The translations under genes were made by a program, and so were the position numbers. 13,670 bases of DNA from contig CAKZWV010000030.1 of NCBI GenBank assembly GCA_937922005.1, forward strand, positions 1-13,670. Direction: 5' to 3'. How positions within the stretch are numbered: position 1 is the stretch's first letter; each line of letters begins with the position of its first letter. Below, in pieces: positions 13,507 through 13,670 of the stretch. A model generated the notes under the pieces. That model saw nothing but the letters and a program-made list of their open reading frames with translations. It was not told the DNA's origin and did no database searches. Origin of the DNA: an uncultured Clostridia bacterium (GTDB lineage Bacteria > Bacillota > Clostridia > Saccharofermentanales > DTU023).

Positions 13507-13603
13507 GTACAGTACAATAAAGCTATAGAAAGGATTTATTTTCTTGAAAGACTCTTTTTTCAAGTCTGCTTGTAAAATCTCCCTTGTAAAGCCTTTCAAA
13601 CGC

Positions 13604-13670
13604 CTATTCTTCCGCAGCCTTCCGCTGTTCACTATCTTGGATGACCTTCTGAGCCACTTCAGGTGGGGCC
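13604..13670 (-). CDS. C-terminal end of an unidentified gene (truncated by window edge)
   Basis: The last 21 codons read APPEVAQKVIQDSEQRKAAEE and then TAG. The helix-like, charged end and the following terminator make this a credible gene end. The APPEV element loosely resembles the sequence before the C-terminal coiled coil of valyl-tRNA synthetases (a KAPxxVV-like stretch), but 21 residues are too few to identify the protein. I make no functional call. Confidence 0.55.
   Translation of the reverse strand, partial: APPEVAQKVIQDSEQRKAAEE

Larger units (their letters stand above)
13220..13603. other. 384-bp intergenic region upstream of the foldase gene
   Basis: It holds, in minus-strand order, the terminator of the preceding gene (13477-13506), a short plus-strand stem with a T run (13426-13448), and the candidate foldase promoter with an inverted repeat (13336-13364). 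About 115 nt of leader then precede the foldase start. An 81-codon minus-strand frame crosses the terminator and the end of the preceding gene and has no support as a gene. Confidence 0.6.

Noticed and set aside
13387..13632. 81-codon minus-strand ORF between the foldase gene and the window end
   Set aside because: It runs through the intrinsic terminator and overlaps the end of the preceding gene in another frame; no ribosome binding site or family likeness.

Overview
The window looks like the chromosome of a low-to-mid GC Gram-positive bacterium of the phylum Bacillota, most likely class Clostridia. The main reason is the compact ireB - ruvX - DUF1292 gene triad, a Bacillota hallmark. The sequences of RpoB and RpoC and the DUF2156 (COG4866) protein agree with this. 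I cannot name the genus. Every convincing protein gene lies on the minus strand, so the biological reading order runs from high to low coordinates.

Layout in transcription order: (1) the last 21 codons of an unidentified gene (13604-13670), closed by an intrinsic terminator; (2) a 384-bp gap with a candidate promoter whose spacer holds a perfect inverted repeat; (3) a 667-residue membrane-anchored parvulin-type foldase (11216-13219) with its own strong terminator; (4) a 682-bp gap before rpoB; (5) a tightly packed seven-gene run: rpoB, rpoC, ireB, ruvX, a DUF1292 gene, a DUF2156 gene and a small membrane protein gene. The gaps inside this run are 13, 42, 38, 22, 8 and 5 nt. I see no terminator inside it, so it probably forms one operon.

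The operon joins two modules that are usually separate: the RNA polymerase catalytic subunits, and the ireB-ruvX-DUF1292 module, which normally follows alaS. The usual neighbours of rpoBC (rplJL upstream, rpsLG-fusA downstream) are absent from the window.

The most noteworthy observations are these. The gap before rpoB contains a near-consensus plus-strand sigma-A promoter and, about 320 nt further on, a clear plus-strand intrinsic terminator with no convincing ORF between them: a candidate undescribed ncRNA divergent from rpoB. The rpoB-proximal leader is built of about six degenerate copies of a 24-bp unit. RpoB carries a 179-residue acidic C-terminal tail, reminiscent of the acidic tail of the delta subunit. 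RpoC has unusual residues in both the bridge helix and the trigger loop. There are no tRNA or rRNA genes, insertion sequences or CRISPR arrays that I can see.
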